Shown: positions 1 through 6,453, counted from the first letter of the stretch. The stretch: 64,000 bases of DNA from a virus (IMGVR_UViG_3300018026_000007:1-64000); one strand, 5' to 3'. The notes: generated by a model from the sequence alone, not told the origin. Numbers and translations: made by a program.

Positions 1-255
1 GGTCGGACCCGCGAAGGTTGGACCAGTGAAGATTGGACCCGCGAAGGTCGGACCCGCGAAGGTCGGACTCGCGAAGGTCGGACCCGCGAAGGTCAGACCT
101 GCTAAGGTCGGACCCGCGAAGGTTGGACCAGTGAAGGTCGGACTCGCTAAGGGCGGACCCGCGAAGGTTGGACTCGCTAAGGTCGGACCCGCGAAGGTTG
201 GACCCGCGAAGGTCGGACTCGCTAAGGTCGGACCCGCGAAGGTTGGACCAGTGAA
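1..255. repeat. 15-bp tandem repeat, 17 units
   Basis: Seventeen in-register 15-base units of the type GGTCGGACCCGCGAA fill this stretch, with a few variable positions (ggtc/ggtt, cccgc/ctcgc/ccagt). The 15-base period is five codons and encodes the pentapeptide repeats of the minus-strand gene. The units are nearly identical at DNA level, which suggests recent expansion by slippage or unequal recombination. Confidence 0.95.
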
Positions 256-367
256 GGTTGATGTTTTTTCTTTGTGCGTCAGCAACTGCAGCTTTCATGG
301 AGCCGCCATCATACTCAAACAAAACTGCTCCAAAAACGGATTTGATTTGTATCTTTGTTTTTGCCAT
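1..367 (-). CDS. Pentapeptide-repeat protein, 3' end beyond window
   Basis: The minus strand from ATG 367 is open to the left edge (at least 122 codons). An AAAGGTGA ribosome site lies 4 bases upstream of the ATG. The first 37 residues resemble the usual lead-in of pentapeptide-repeat proteins (a GAVLFEYDGGSMKAAVADA-like helix). They are followed by continuous five-residue repeats of the form (S/N)(D/N)L(R/S/H)(G/E/W), for example SDLRG, SNLRG and SDLSE, which would build a right-handed quadrilateral beta helix. The function is unknown; family members often mimic DNA or act as scaffolds. The same DNA read on the plus strand gives a KVGPA repeat without a family match, so I take the minus frame as real. 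A 22-bp gap separates it from the gene upstream, so the two are probably cotranscribed. Confidence 0.85.
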   Translation of the reverse strand, partial: MAKTKIQIKSVFGAVLFEYDGGSMKAAVADAQRKNINLHWSNLRGSDLSESDLRGSNLRGSDLSESNLRGSALSESDLHWSNLRGSDLSRSDLRGSDLRESDLRGSDLRGSNLHWSNLRGSD

Positions 368-389
368 AGTTCACCTTTTTGAATTTAGA

Positions 390-806
390 TTAACGCCGCA
401 CGATGTGCTGGCGCAGAGAGCCGTCCGAATTGTTTTCAAATCGCCCATACCGAAAGCGGTCGCGGACCAGCACGGCGGCGTCGAAATTGGGATCGTAGAT
501 GTTGCCCGAGACTTTGTTCTTGTCCACCTTGCCATAACCCTTGATGCCGTAGATGAAGCCGAACACGATGTGTACCATGAATGCGCCCGAGCCGCCGATG
601 TCCAGCCGCATGTACTTCGCGCCGCAGTGCCCATGAACCTGATCGTTGGGGTGGGTGAATCCGCTGGTGACGTAGTGCTTTTCGTTGTCGGCGGCCTGCC
701 ATTGCGCCATAACCGCCTCAATTCGATCATACTGGGCTTGAGTCAAGCAGGACGGAATGAACCCCGATATTCCGCCCACCTTGGTTGCTGTCTCTGGAAT
801 CGTCAT
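390..806 (-). CDS. Hypothetical protein (138 aa)
   Basis: I do not recognise this family. The start is ATG 806 because GGAGG lies 8 bases upstream in the leader CATGGAGGCAACACAAATG, a leader shared almost exactly with the genes starting at 8647 and 9922; longer versions starting at 980 or 821 would swallow this ribosome site. The protein has a helical N-terminal part followed by a glycine- and aromatic-rich segment (HGHCGAKYMRLDIGG, FMVHIVFGFIYGIKGYGKV). It heads a minus-strand unit with the pentapeptide-repeat gene, driven by the promoter/operator at 828-872. Confidence 0.7.
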   Translation of the reverse strand: MTIPETATKVGGISGFIPSCLTQAQYDRIEAVMAQWQAADNEKHYVTSGFTHPNDQVHGHCGAKYMRLDIGGSGAFMVHIVFGFIYGIKGYGKVDKNKVSGNIYDPNFDAAVLVRDRFRYGRFENNSDGSLRQHIVRR

Positions 807-827
807 TTGTGTTGCCTCCATGTTCGA

Positions 828-872
828 AGGATACCAAAAGCCCATCCCGAATGCAATAGTACTTTCGTACTG
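828..872 (-). promoter_or_regulatory. Minus-strand promoter with AGTAC operator
   Basis: Read on the minus strand, TTGCAT (851-856) and TATCCT (828-833) are separated by exactly 17 bases. The inverted element TGCAATAGTACTTTCGTACT (852-871) overlaps the -35 box. The promoters at 3620, 8670 and 9944 have the same design, so a shared repressor or activator is likely. Confidence 0.75.
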
Positions 873-946
873 ATAAAGGGTGGGACGATACTCCGCGTGT
901 TCGTCACGTCGGGATGCGGTTGAAACGTCCCTAGCTGCAGACCCGA

Positions 947-968
947 AAGCGACTTGGCCAAGTCGCTT
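947..968. repeat. Perfect 22-bp palindrome
   Basis: Two 11-base arms, AAGCGACTTGG and its exact complement, meet without a spacer. It lies in the 244-bp stretch between the gene at 390-806 and the operator at 1072 that holds no convincing gene. It could be an operator or recombination site; with no loop it is a poor terminator. Confidence 0.8.
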
Positions 969-1047
969 GCGCTGGGTCATGTCCGCATCTCAGCTTGTCG
1001 AAGGGCCTTTCGGGTTACGAGCCCGAGGGTCTTGCTTCAACACCATC

Positions 1048-1092
1048 ATTCTCTCAAATCAGCGAAAACAATGCAATAGTACTTTAGTACCG
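1048..1092 (-). promoter_or_regulatory. AGTAC operator with weak divergent minus promoter
   Basis: TGCAATAGTACTTTAGTAC (1072-1090) repeats the operator seen at 852 and 8694. On the minus strand TTGCAT (1071-1076) is 17 bases from GAGAAT (1048-1053), a poor -10. The operator also sits 10 bases upstream of the ssrA -35, so it may control tmRNA expression instead. Confidence 0.55.
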
Positions 1093-1099
1093 AAAGTTC

Positions 1100-1128
1100 T
1101 TGACAGCGATTCAAGACTTTGTTATCCT
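1100..1128 (+). promoter_or_regulatory. ssrA promoter
   Basis: TTGACA (1100-1105), 17 bases, TATCCT (1123-1128) form a near-consensus sigma-70 promoter directly before the permuted tmRNA gene. The sequence AAGACTTTGTTATCCTAAGT inside it also matches the GACTTT-N6-box motif found before virion genes, so the RNA may be made both early and late. Confidence 0.75.
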
Positions 1129-1134
1129 AAGTGA

Positions 1135-1484
1135 GTCGCGTTTAAGCGCGGCATGGTGGAGGCGGGGCTAAGGCCCCAGCCCTTTACGCACGTCAATACT
1201 TGGTGATTGCTCAGATGGACGGGAGTTCAACTCTCCCCGAGTCCACCAAAGTGCAGATATCTCCCTGCCGATAGTGGGGAGGGGCCCGTGTATCTGCACT
1301 TTGTTGGGCTCGACGGGTTTCGACATTTGAGAACAGTGGCCAGGGGCTCGTGCCGTCCTGACAACGACGTAAAAATAGATCAAACCATAAACGCCAAGCG
1401 AAAGCTGGCTCAAGTGATTGCGTTTCCAGGTGTCTTTGCGGTGGCTTCGGCCCGACCGCAAGCCCTAGCGGCGTAGTTGCGGGG
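1135..1484 (+). ncRNA. ssrA: Circularly permuted (two-piece) tmRNA
   Basis: The tRNA-like half that normally ends tmRNA comes first here. A perfect T-arm (GGGAG-TTCAACT-CTCCC, 1221-1237) is followed by CGAGTCC-A-CCA (1238-1248). After a 57-base intervening segment that folds into a hairpin (AAGTGCAGATA 1249-1259 with TATCTGCACTT 1291-1301), GGGCTCG (1306-1312) pairs with CGAGTCC over all seven positions, including the G3-U70 wobble that marks alanine-accepting RNAs. A GGGTTTCGACA stretch like the tmRNA 5' region and the AAAAATAGAT resume context (1371-1380) follow. The tag frame runs from about CAA 1381 to TAG 1474 (31 codons) and ends in ALAA, the usual proteolysis signal. Processing should give an acceptor piece and a coding piece. 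The exact 5' end is inferred from the promoter. The tag is long compared with typical ones of about 10-25 residues. Confidence 0.9.
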
Positions 1485-1515
1485 AGGGGCCCCAAAAGGG
1501 GCCCTTTCATTTTTA
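1485..1515 (+). terminator. Intrinsic terminator of ssrA
   Basis: AGGGGCCCC, an AAAA loop and GGGGCCCT form a perfect GC-rich stem, followed by a T-rich run (TTTCATTTTT). Confidence 0.9.
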
Positions 1516-1525
1516 GGAGAGCATC

Positions 1526-1756
1526 ATGACCAGCCATAGGTTTGAAGGATTCACACCGATAGACAGCGGACACCTGGACGGCGCAAAGTACGACCCAATC
1601 GGAAAGAAGCTCACCGTCCGCTTCAAGAACGGGTATACCTACGATGTGCATGGAGTCTCGGCGCAGGACCATCAGGACTTCATGGAAGCACCCAGCCAAG
1701 GCGAGCACTTCCACCAGGTCATCAAGAACAACTACCGCGTCGAACGAGTGAAGTAG
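1526..1756 (+). CDS. KTSC-domain protein (76 aa)
   Basis: The whole protein matches the small KTSC domain pattern: a hydrophobic strand with YDPIGKKLTVRFKNG, then YDVHGVSAQDHQDFMEAPSQGEHFHQVI and a basic tail. The biochemical role of this domain is not established; it is common in phages and bacteria as a stand-alone protein. AGGAG lies 8 bases upstream of ATG 1526, just after the tmRNA terminator, so read-through or an unseen promoter must drive it. It meets the minus-strand gene tail to tail at 1756/1757. Confidence 0.8.
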   Translation: MTSHRFEGFTPIDSGHLDGAKYDPIGKKLTVRFKNGYTYDVHGVSAQDHQDFMEAPSQGEHFHQVIKNNYRVERVK

Positions 1757-1993
1757 CTAGTCGAGAAACCGCTCATCAGCGGGCACATATGGCATCTGTC
1801 GTTCTTCCTCGTCCCGCATGACTTGGCGAGTGGTCGGCGCGGGCTGATATCCTTCCAGCACAGCAGCGAACGAAAATGAAACAACCTGATCGCCGTTCAG
1901 CTTGGACAGGACTTGGGCCAGCCGCTTGCGCATCTGACTGACTGTATAGGTCGGGTCCTTGTGTGAGTCGATGTGAATCGTGAGATTTGCCAT
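1757..1993 (-). CDS. Hypothetical protein (78 aa)
   Basis: Not recognised. TAGGAGGCAAC precedes ATG 1993, a strong ribosome site. The sequence has a beta-strand start (ANLTIHIDSHKDPTYTV), a helix (SQMRKRLAQVLSKL) and an acidic/basic tail. It is the last gene of the minus unit with the recombinase and the GHKL ATPase; the stop of the ATPase gene is 8 bases before its start. Confidence 0.7.
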   Translation of the reverse strand: MANLTIHIDSHKDPTYTVSQMRKRLAQVLSKLNGDQVVSFSFAAVLEGYQPAPTTRQVMRDEEERQMPYVPADERFLD

Positions 1994-2001
1994 GTTGCCT
2001 C

Positions 2002-3042
2002 CTAGTGTTGTTCCAGACTTTGAATGATTTCGTCCAACTCTTGCTTTCCGTCATTCGTAAGATAATACCGATGGCGGTTGCGGAATTCCTTCAGTCGTTC
2101 GATGAGTGGTTGGCTGTTGGGGATAAACCAATGCTTGACGTGCCGAAGCATTGCCTTGACTTTTTCAGGCACCAGAACCCACTTCATGCCCGCCGCCGAC
2201 GCACGTTGAATCTCTTCCTGAGTTGAGACGGGAACCGCCCCAAAGCCGTGGCGGCTCACGAAGTAGTTAAAATGAGCATCAGCGAAACCAGGAGTGGCGT
2301 TAACATGAGATTCAACATACTCAACATCGGGGGCTTCGGACTCCAGCAATTCCGATAAGCGTGCAGAGTGACCAGCGGCGGTCCAGAGCTTGGATGTTTC
2401 CCAGGCCAGGTCAAATCCATCCACCATGCCTCGGTCGCGGTCAAGTTTGATGACATCGGGGCGAAAAGAATAGCCGCATTTGAAACCCTTCACAGTCGTG
2501 ACGTAGAGCCCGCCGGCATAGATGCGACCCGCTTCGCCTTCTTCCTCAAGAATGGTGTTGTCTTCGTCGGGATGGGGGCGAATGTTGGACAGGATAAAGT
2601 CGTGGTCTTCGGGGCGAACCCCCGAAATACGGAAGAACGCGCCCTCGACGGTTTCGGCATCCGCTTCGAAAGAGTCGGTATAGATGTTGAGCACGGTCGC
2701 ATTGAAATTCGAATCGTGCTCTAACACGGGAGCCCAGCATTCTCTACCTGTGCGAATGACGACATCGTGCTTCAGGCGCGTCAGAACCAACAGCGCGAGT
2801 TTATAGCCCTCGCCGAACTTGCCGCGCTGATTCTTATTGTCGCGCTTCGATGTCGTGCCTAGAACCAAAGTGCTAGGGTCGAGCGGTCGTCCTTTGGATG
2901 AGAGGATGAGTGACTGTTCGTTTTCGTAGTAAGCGATAACGGCGTCACCCGCGTCGAGCGCGTTCTGGTAAATCTCGCGGACGGCTTCCCAGAGTCCCCA
3001 GTGCTCGCAGTAGCTCGGTGACAGCGGCAGAGTGAATTTCAT
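2002..3042 (-). CDS. GHKL-type (HSP90/histidine-kinase-like) ATPase
   Basis: The N-terminal third carries the Bergerat ATP-binding fold. The N-box is REIYQNALDAGD (residues 22-33, with E23 and N27), and a glycine-rich lid GKFGEGYKLALL starts near residue 74. No histidine-kinase dimerisation or receiver domain is seen, and the C-terminal half (to 346 aa) is not recognised. MutL, gyrase B, HSP90 and MORC-type proteins share this fold, so the true activity is open; stand-alone GHKL ATPases occur in large phages. AGGAG lies 5 bases upstream of ATG 3042. The gene follows the recombinase in the same transcription unit, which is compatible with a role in DNA transactions. Confidence 0.8.
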   Translation of the reverse strand: MKFTLPLSPSYCEHWGLWEAVREIYQNALDAGDAVIAYYENEQSLILSSKGRPLDPSTLVLGTTSKRDNKNQRGKFGEGYKLALLVLTRLKHDVVIRTGRECWAPVLEHDSNFNATVLNIYTDSFEADAETVEGAFFRISGVRPEDHDFILSNIRPHPDEDNTILEEEGEAGRIYAGGLYVTTVKGFKCGYSFRPDVIKLDRDRGMVDGFDLAWETSKLWTAAGHSARLSELLESEAPDVEYVESHVNATPGFADAHFNYFVSRHGFGAVPVSTQEEIQRASAAGMKWVLVPEKVKAMLRHVKHWFIPNSQPLIERLKEFRNRHRYYLTNDGKQELDEIIQSLEQH

Positions 3043-3049
3043 ATGGCTC

Positions 3050-3595
3050 CTATGCTAATTGCAGACTATCCATGGCTTCTTGCGCCAGCATACCATCGTT
3101 CTCTTGCAGGTAAACGAAAGCGGACGAGGGCGAGCGGTGCGCCAGGAACTGAGAAACCGCGCCGATGCGCTTCGTCACATCGAAGACGACCATCGCCGCA
3201 CTGTGTCGGAAGACATGCGAGTGAGCATAGCTGCTGTGAATGCCAGCGGCTTCGGCATATTCCTTGAGCTTCAGGTTAAAGTACTGACGCGACAGACCGC
3301 CGAAGATACGGGACTGGCCTTTCGTGGCAGCCAGGGCAACCAGGGGCGTCATGTCGAACGCTGGGTCCGCATCGATATGCAGCGAGTGAGTGACGACGTT
3401 CCCACGCTTCGCGGCGCGAATCATGATGACCCACTTGCCCTCACGCTCGAAGATATCCTCACCGCGTACGTTCAGCACCTGAGAGATTCGCGCACCAGTA
3501 AAAAAGCCGAGCAGCATGGCGAGATGATGAATCTTGTTCGCGGCATGCGCCGTTCGGAAGAGCTTGGCTAGGTCCTGCTTCGCTAGGTATTGCAT
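3050..3595 (-). CDS. Minimal tyrosine recombinase
   Basis: The conserved residues are in order: R36 in GARISQVL, K63, H127 and R130 in HVFRH, H153 in LAHRS, and Y162 as the likely nucleophile. At 181 residues it is only the catalytic domain; the usual N-terminal core-binding domain is missing. This resembles small XerD-like phage recombinases and may resolve genome multimers or invert DNA rather than integrate. GGGAGG lies 6 bases before ATG 3595, and the operator-type promoter at 3620-3656 is directly upstream. No attachment site is recognisable nearby. Confidence 0.85.
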   Translation of the reverse strand: MQYLAKQDLAKLFRTAHAANKIHHLAMLLGFFTGARISQVLNVRGEDIFEREGKWVIMIRAAKRGNVVTHSLHIDADPAFDMTPLVALAATKGQSRIFGGLSRQYFNLKLKEYAEAAGIHSSYAHSHVFRHSAAMVVFDVTKRIGAVSQFLAHRSPSSAFVYLQENDGMLAQEAMDSLQLA

Positions 3596-3619
3596 TGGGT
3601 GCCTCCCGTTTACATGCCC

Positions 3620-3656
3620 AAGATACCAAACCAGCCATGCGGATGCAATAGTACCA
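3620..3656 (-). promoter_or_regulatory. Recombinase/GHKL promoter with AGTAC half site
   Basis: Minus strand TTGCAT (3643-3648), 17 bases, TATCTT (3620-3625). GTACTATTGCAT overlaps the -35. A second operator copy, AGTACGAGAGTACT, lies at 3673-3686. Confidence 0.7.
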
Positions 3657-3672
3657 ACGGTTCATTTTGAGT

Positions 3673-3686
3673 AGTACGAGAGTACT
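3673..3686. promoter_or_regulatory. AGTAC operator copy
   Basis: AGTACGAGAGTACT is a clean copy of the AGTAC-spacer-AGTACT site, 30 bases upstream of the recombinase -35. It overlaps the stop codon of the 69-aa gene above it. Confidence 0.6.
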
Positions 3687-3894
3687 ATCTACATCGGAGG
3701 GCGAGAGCAGCACCAAGATCATGAAATCCAGGCCGACCGTTGGGTTCTATTCCCATCCGCAGCACCAGAAACCTGGGGAGCCCGTCAAACATGCGGTGCC
3801 AAAGACAATACAAAGTGATGTCCAGTTTGAGGTAGCGGGCGGTGGCTTCCGAAAGGACCGCCCGCTCCCAAGGAGTTGTGACGTGCGTGGTCAT
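3685..3894 (-). CDS. Hypothetical protein (69 aa)
   Basis: Not recognised. ATG 3894 lies one base after the stop codon of the transglycosylase gene, which suggests translational coupling. The sequence is mixed alpha/beta (TARYLKLDITLYCLWHRMF) with no signal peptide. Its 3' end overlaps an operator copy. The antisense frame is also open, so confidence is limited. Confidence 0.45.
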   Translation of the reverse strand: MTTHVTTPWERAVLSEATARYLKLDITLYCLWHRMFDGLPRFLVLRMGIEPNGRPGFHDLGAALALRCR

Positions 3895-3895
3895 C

Positions 3896-4501
3896 TCAGC
3901 GTCGCCCTGCTAGTGCCAGAATTTTCGAGGCATAGCCCGCGTCGCAAGTGTCGCAGCCGACGCCTAGTCCGTTGTACCGCTGGACGCCCGCAGTCATGCC
4001 GTATTGATTGATGAGTCCCGCTTCAATCGTTGCGCCTACGCGGATGTTGGTTTCCCGATTGAGAAGGTTCACGTCGCCCGCGAAGTCGAATTTATCCTTC
4101 CAGACTTTCGGGACAATCTGCATGATGCCGATGGCTCCGCGACTCGACACTGCAAATTGGTTGCAGCCCGACTCGACGCCAATGGTAGCCGCCGCGATGG
4201 CAGGATCGAGCCCCGCATCTATCGCTGCCCGCGCCGTCGAATTGATTAGGTCGGCATCCGCATCGGAGCACCCTTGTGTGCGACCAAAGACTTTGGCCAC
4301 TTCCAGCGGCGCAGTGCGGAATATCGAATACGTGAACGCCTGAGCGGGCGCGCGGGGCGTCTGTCTGCTGGTCACCCACTGCAGAAGTTCCGTCATGCTG
4401 GCCTGGTCGCTGCTCTTTCCGATAGTGGGAAAAGCCAGGACGGCGATCACGGCAAGCTCGATAAGGATTAACAGCAGGCCGATCTTCAGTGTTCGGTTCA
4501 T
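3896..4501 (-). CDS. Membrane-anchored lytic transglycosylase (SLT fold)
   Basis: The protein starts with a basic tip and a hydrophobic segment (residues 7-25), a signal anchor that exports the domain. The catalytic part holds ATIGVESGCNQFAVS with E110 as the catalytic acid, the GAIGIMQI substrate-groove motif and NIRVGA...YNG, as in Slt/MltE/LT domains cleaving the MurNAc-GlcNAc bond. It could act in cell-wall passage during entry or in lysis. The start is ATG 4501 because GGAGACACAAACC precedes it like the other minus leaders; upstream ATGs at 4516 and 4531 lie inside or before that leader. No operon partner besides the 69-aa gene. Confidence 0.85.
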   Translation of the reverse strand: MNRTLKIGLLLILIELAVIAVLAFPTIGKSSDQASMTELLQWVTSRQTPRAPAQAFTYSIFRTAPLEVAKVFGRTQGCSDADADLINSTARAAIDAGLDPAIAAATIGVESGCNQFAVSSRGAIGIMQIVPKVWKDKFDFAGDVNLLNRETNIRVGATIEAGLINQYGMTAGVQRYNGLGVGCDTCDAGYASKILALAGRR

Positions 4502-4521
4502 GGTTTGTGTCTCCATGGAAA

Positions 4522-4550
4522 AGGCTACCAAACCATTGTCGAAAACGCAA
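4522..4550 (-). promoter_or_regulatory. Transglycosylase promoter
   Basis: Minus strand TTGCGT (4545-4550), 17 bases, TAGCCT (4522-4527). It has the same box family and spacing as the operator promoters but only a degenerate AGTGC where the AGTAC site would be. It faces the divergent promoter at 4579. Confidence 0.6.
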
Positions 4551-4578
4551 GCACTTTTTGGGACAGGTCAAAAAGTTC

Positions 4579-4607
4579 TTGACATATAAAAGGACTGTGT
4601 ATATCCT
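4579..4607 (+). promoter_or_regulatory. Leaderless-type promoter
   Basis: TTGACA (4579-4584), 17 bases, TATCCT (4602-4607). A GTG codon in frame with the downstream gene begins 6 bases after the -10, at the expected transcription start (4614). Confidence 0.8.
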
Positions 4608-4613
4608 GGCAAG

Positions 4614-5234
4614 GTGAATGGACTGGGTGCTGCACGTTCTGTAAAGGTGGAAAGTTCACTGATTAAGGCCACGACAGCACCCACCCACTTAGGAGACAAT
4701 ATGCCGCCTAGCATGGGAGACATCGTTATCTATCGGCTGACCCAGAAAGACGCGCAGCAAATCAATCGACGGCGAACAACAGGAGATTCGATCCGTGAGC
4801 GGATCGGGACCCGCATGAATTCTCATACCGAGTACCCCTGTTGGCCGCTCGGGGCCCAGGCGCACATCGGAACACTGGCAAAGCCAGGCATGGACTTCCC
4901 TATGATTGTGGTGAGAGTCTCGGAAGCGGGATACATCAGCGGCCAAGTTTTTCTTGAAGGCAATGACGTGCTGTTCGTGACGCCCGAGTTTGGCGACACG
5001 GATGGAACCTGGCACTGGAAGCCGCAGCCGCTGGTGAACTTGACACAACCGCCCGCCGATCAAGCACAAACGACCTTCACGCCCGTCTGCGCAATCCACA
5101 ACGTCCCGTGCGTTTTACAATCCTATGCGCGCCTGAATATCCCCATGGGAAACGCTTGGATTTGTCCGCGCTGTCAGGAAGCCGCGAAGGAAGTGGTAGA
5201 CCAGATGAAGCCTCGCCGTCCGAATTGTTTTTAG
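4614..5234 (+). CDS. Hypothetical zinc-ribbon protein with two possible starts
   Basis: The gene is open from GTG 4614, which lies at the predicted first transcribed base, and has a second in-frame start, ATG 4701, preceded by AGGAGACAAT. The shorter form (177 aa) is the safer call. It has a beta-rich core (GDIVIYRL, AHIGTLAKPGMDFPMIVVRV, VFLEGNDVLFVTPEFGD, GTWHWKP) of a type common in phage proteins of unknown function, and a C-terminal C-x-x-H/C plus CPRC pair (CAIHNVPC...WICPRCQ) that probably binds zinc. The 29-residue extension of the long form shows no domain. Confidence 0.7.
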   Translation: MNGLGAARSVKVESSLIKATTAPTHLGDNMPPSMGDIVIYRLTQKDAQQINRRRTTGDSIRERIGTRMNSHTEYPCWPLGAQAHIGTLAKPGMDFPMIVVRVSEAGYISGQVFLEGNDVLFVTPEFGDTDGTWHWKPQPLVNLTQPPADQAQTTFTPVCAIHNVPCVLQSYARLNIPMGNAWICPRCQEAAKEVVDQMKPRRPNCF

Positions 5235-5249
5235 TCTAGGAGACCGATC

Positions 5250-5492
5250 ATGAATGAGCAATGTAATAGTTGTGGGTCTTACCAGGATGTTGCGGCGTGC
5301 GCGCACTGTACAGCAACTATGTGTACCCGTTGCATCTACCATCATTCGCATGTCTGCGAAGATAACCAGAAGCGTAAAGCGCGCGGCGAGGGGCCTACGG
5401 TTCGCGAATTGCGAATGCCTGTGCGCCGTCCCGATGTCGTGAGCGATGTGGACCAGGGACTGACTGCTGTTCGCGACTTGTTGGCAGAATAA
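5250..5492 (+). CDS. Small zinc-finger protein (80 aa)
   Basis: The N-terminal half is packed with metal ligands, CNSCGSYQDVAACAHC, CTRC and H-H-x-H-x-C, spaced like a B-box or AN1-type zinc finger with two sites. The C-terminal half is a charged helix. An AGGAGACCGATC leader precedes ATG 5250, 15 bases after the previous stop. Partner unknown; such proteins often bind nucleic acid or host enzymes. Confidence 0.75.
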   Translation: MNEQCNSCGSYQDVAACAHCTATMCTRCIYHHSHVCEDNQKRKARGEGPTVRELRMPVRRPDVVSDVDQGLTAVRDLLAE

Positions 5493-5517
5493 AGACTTTT
5501 GGAGCCATACTTGTATG
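5492..5517 (+). promoter_or_regulatory. GACTTT-class promoter motif
   Basis: GACTTT (5494-5499), 6 bases, CATACT, then TGTATGG. The ATG of the next gene (5515) falls inside the motif, 4 bases after the second box, as at 23207. Confidence 0.55.
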
Positions 5518-5862
5518 GACACCAAGTACTGTCCGCATTGCAAGCGACCGCTGGGGAGCGAGCAGGAAGAGTACATCCGCTGTTGCTTCTTGTGTCGGCG
5601 GTATGGATTGCTGCTAGGGGTTTGGCCAGAGCAAACAGGAAAGGAAATGAGAATGCACCTTACAGATGAGCAGATTGCAAGGTTGTTCGAGTTGTGCGCG
5701 GAGATTACCGCCGTGCGCAATTCCATCCCAGCGGCCCCTACGGGTTTCAATGTGAGCCTGGAGCGCGCCCGATACTTGCGGAATAGCCTGAGCCAGCACG
5801 ACGCGGCTTTGGCGGAACTGGGGATAATGCTACAAAGCGCGGCGGCGAAGTCCCAGAGCTAG
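5515..5862 (+). CDS. Zinc-ribbon protein (115 aa)
   Basis: The first 40 residues hold CPHCKRPL and CCFLCRRYG, a typical zinc ribbon. The rest is a helical region (LTDEQIARLFELCAEITAVRN and on) with no known domain. No ribosome site is close to ATG 5515, which instead sits within a promoter-like motif, so a leaderless message is possible. The last 33 bases overlap the convergent minus gene. Confidence 0.7.
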   Translation: MDTKYCPHCKRPLGSEQEEYIRCCFLCRRYGLLLGVWPEQTGKEMRMHLTDEQIARLFELCAEITAVRNSIPAAPTGFNVSLERARYLRNSLSQHDAALAELGIMLQSAAAKSQS

Positions 5863-6021
5863 GTGCGGTGTGCAGGGCTCCGCGAGAGTCGCACGAATCA
5901 ATCGATCCAAAATATACATCGTCTCCATGGGTGCGCCATTCTGCCCAATCTCGTGGTATTTGATGTGGTTTTGGACGCGCTTCAACTTGGCAATGACGCG
6001 CGTCTTTTGATAGTAGGTCAC
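5830..6021 (-). CDS. Hypothetical protein (63 aa)
   Basis: Not recognised. It starts at GTG 6021, one base after the stop of the preceding gene, with GAGG 8 bases upstream. A basic, helical N-terminus (YYQKTRVIAKLKRVQNHIKYHE) is followed by a hydrophobic helix. Last gene of the minus operon starting at 8647; it converges on and overlaps the zinc-ribbon gene. Confidence 0.55.
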   Translation of the reverse strand: MTYYQKTRVIAKLKRVQNHIKYHEIGQNGAPMETMYILDRLIRATLAEPCTPHLALGLRRRAL

Positions 6022-6022
6022 G

Positions 6023-6217
6023 TTACTTTTCCTCGGTTCTCAGCAACTCTACATATGCGCCATCGTAAAAATCGGCGACGGCGTCGCGCCAATACTCGAT
6101 TGTGTCTTCATCGAGCGATTGGCCATATTGAAATTGGATGCTCACGATTTCTGAGCCTGCGTGGAGACCTGCATCGGGCTCGCCGTCCCAGGCAGCAAAA
6201 AACTTTAAGCGTGTCAT
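6023..6217 (-). CDS. Hypothetical protein (64 aa)
   Basis: Not recognised. ATG 6217 overlaps the previous stop (ATGA), so it is translationally coupled. Acidic small protein with aromatic-rich beta segments (EIVSIQFQYGQ, YWRDAVADFYDGAYVELL). Confidence 0.65.
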   Translation of the reverse strand: MTRLKFFAAWDGEPDAGLHAGSEIVSIQFQYGQSLDEDTIEYWRDAVADFYDGAYVELLRTEEK

Positions 6218-6453
6218 AGTTCACCTCGTTCAATCATGTTGGCGGCTTGGTGGCACCGCTGAATCATTGCGTTAAGGCGGACGATCAGTGCGAGCCCGCC
6301 CGACTTTCTGTAGTAGATGTCGGCAACCAGCATTCGCATCCCTTCGATCTTCAACGCGGCGGCCAGCATGGATTCTTTCGTGTGCTGCCGCCAGGCGTGC
6401 CCGATCACCATTTGCGCCATCTCAATCGGCGCATCACCAAAGATGGTGTCCAT
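6214..6453 (-). CDS. Hypothetical protein (79 aa)
   Basis: Mostly helical and rich in methionine (IEMAQMVIGHAWRQHTKESMLAAALKIEGMRML). ATG 6453 overlaps the previous stop as TAATG, and GAGG is 7 bases upstream, so this start is preferred over the longer frame from 6507. Function unknown. Confidence 0.65.
   Translation of the reverse strand: MDTIFGDAPIEMAQMVIGHAWRQHTKESMLAAALKIEGMRMLVADIYYRKSGGLALIVRLNAMIQRCHQAANMIERGEL

Noticed and set aside
1-255. CRISPR array
   Set aside because: The 15-bp units are contiguous without spacers; no array is seen elsewhere, so the Cas4-like nuclease is not evidence of CRISPR.
26-382. Plus-strand KVGPA repeat frame
   Set aside because: No ribosome site or family match; the minus strand encodes a pentapeptide-repeat protein with proper start.
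1004-1031. Minus-strand tRNA-like anticodon arm (TCGGG-CTCGTAA-CCCGA)
   Set aside because: The 5-bp stem and loop look like an anticodon arm, but no D-arm, T-arm or acceptor pairing can be found.
1207-1476. 89-codon plus frame over the tmRNA
   Set aside because: Only its last 31 codons are meaningful, as the tmRNA tag; the rest crosses the acceptor stem and intervening hairpin.
3667-4011. Plus-strand 114-codon frame opposite the transglycosylase
   Set aside because: Antisense shadow, Arg/Ser-rich, with no ribosome site.
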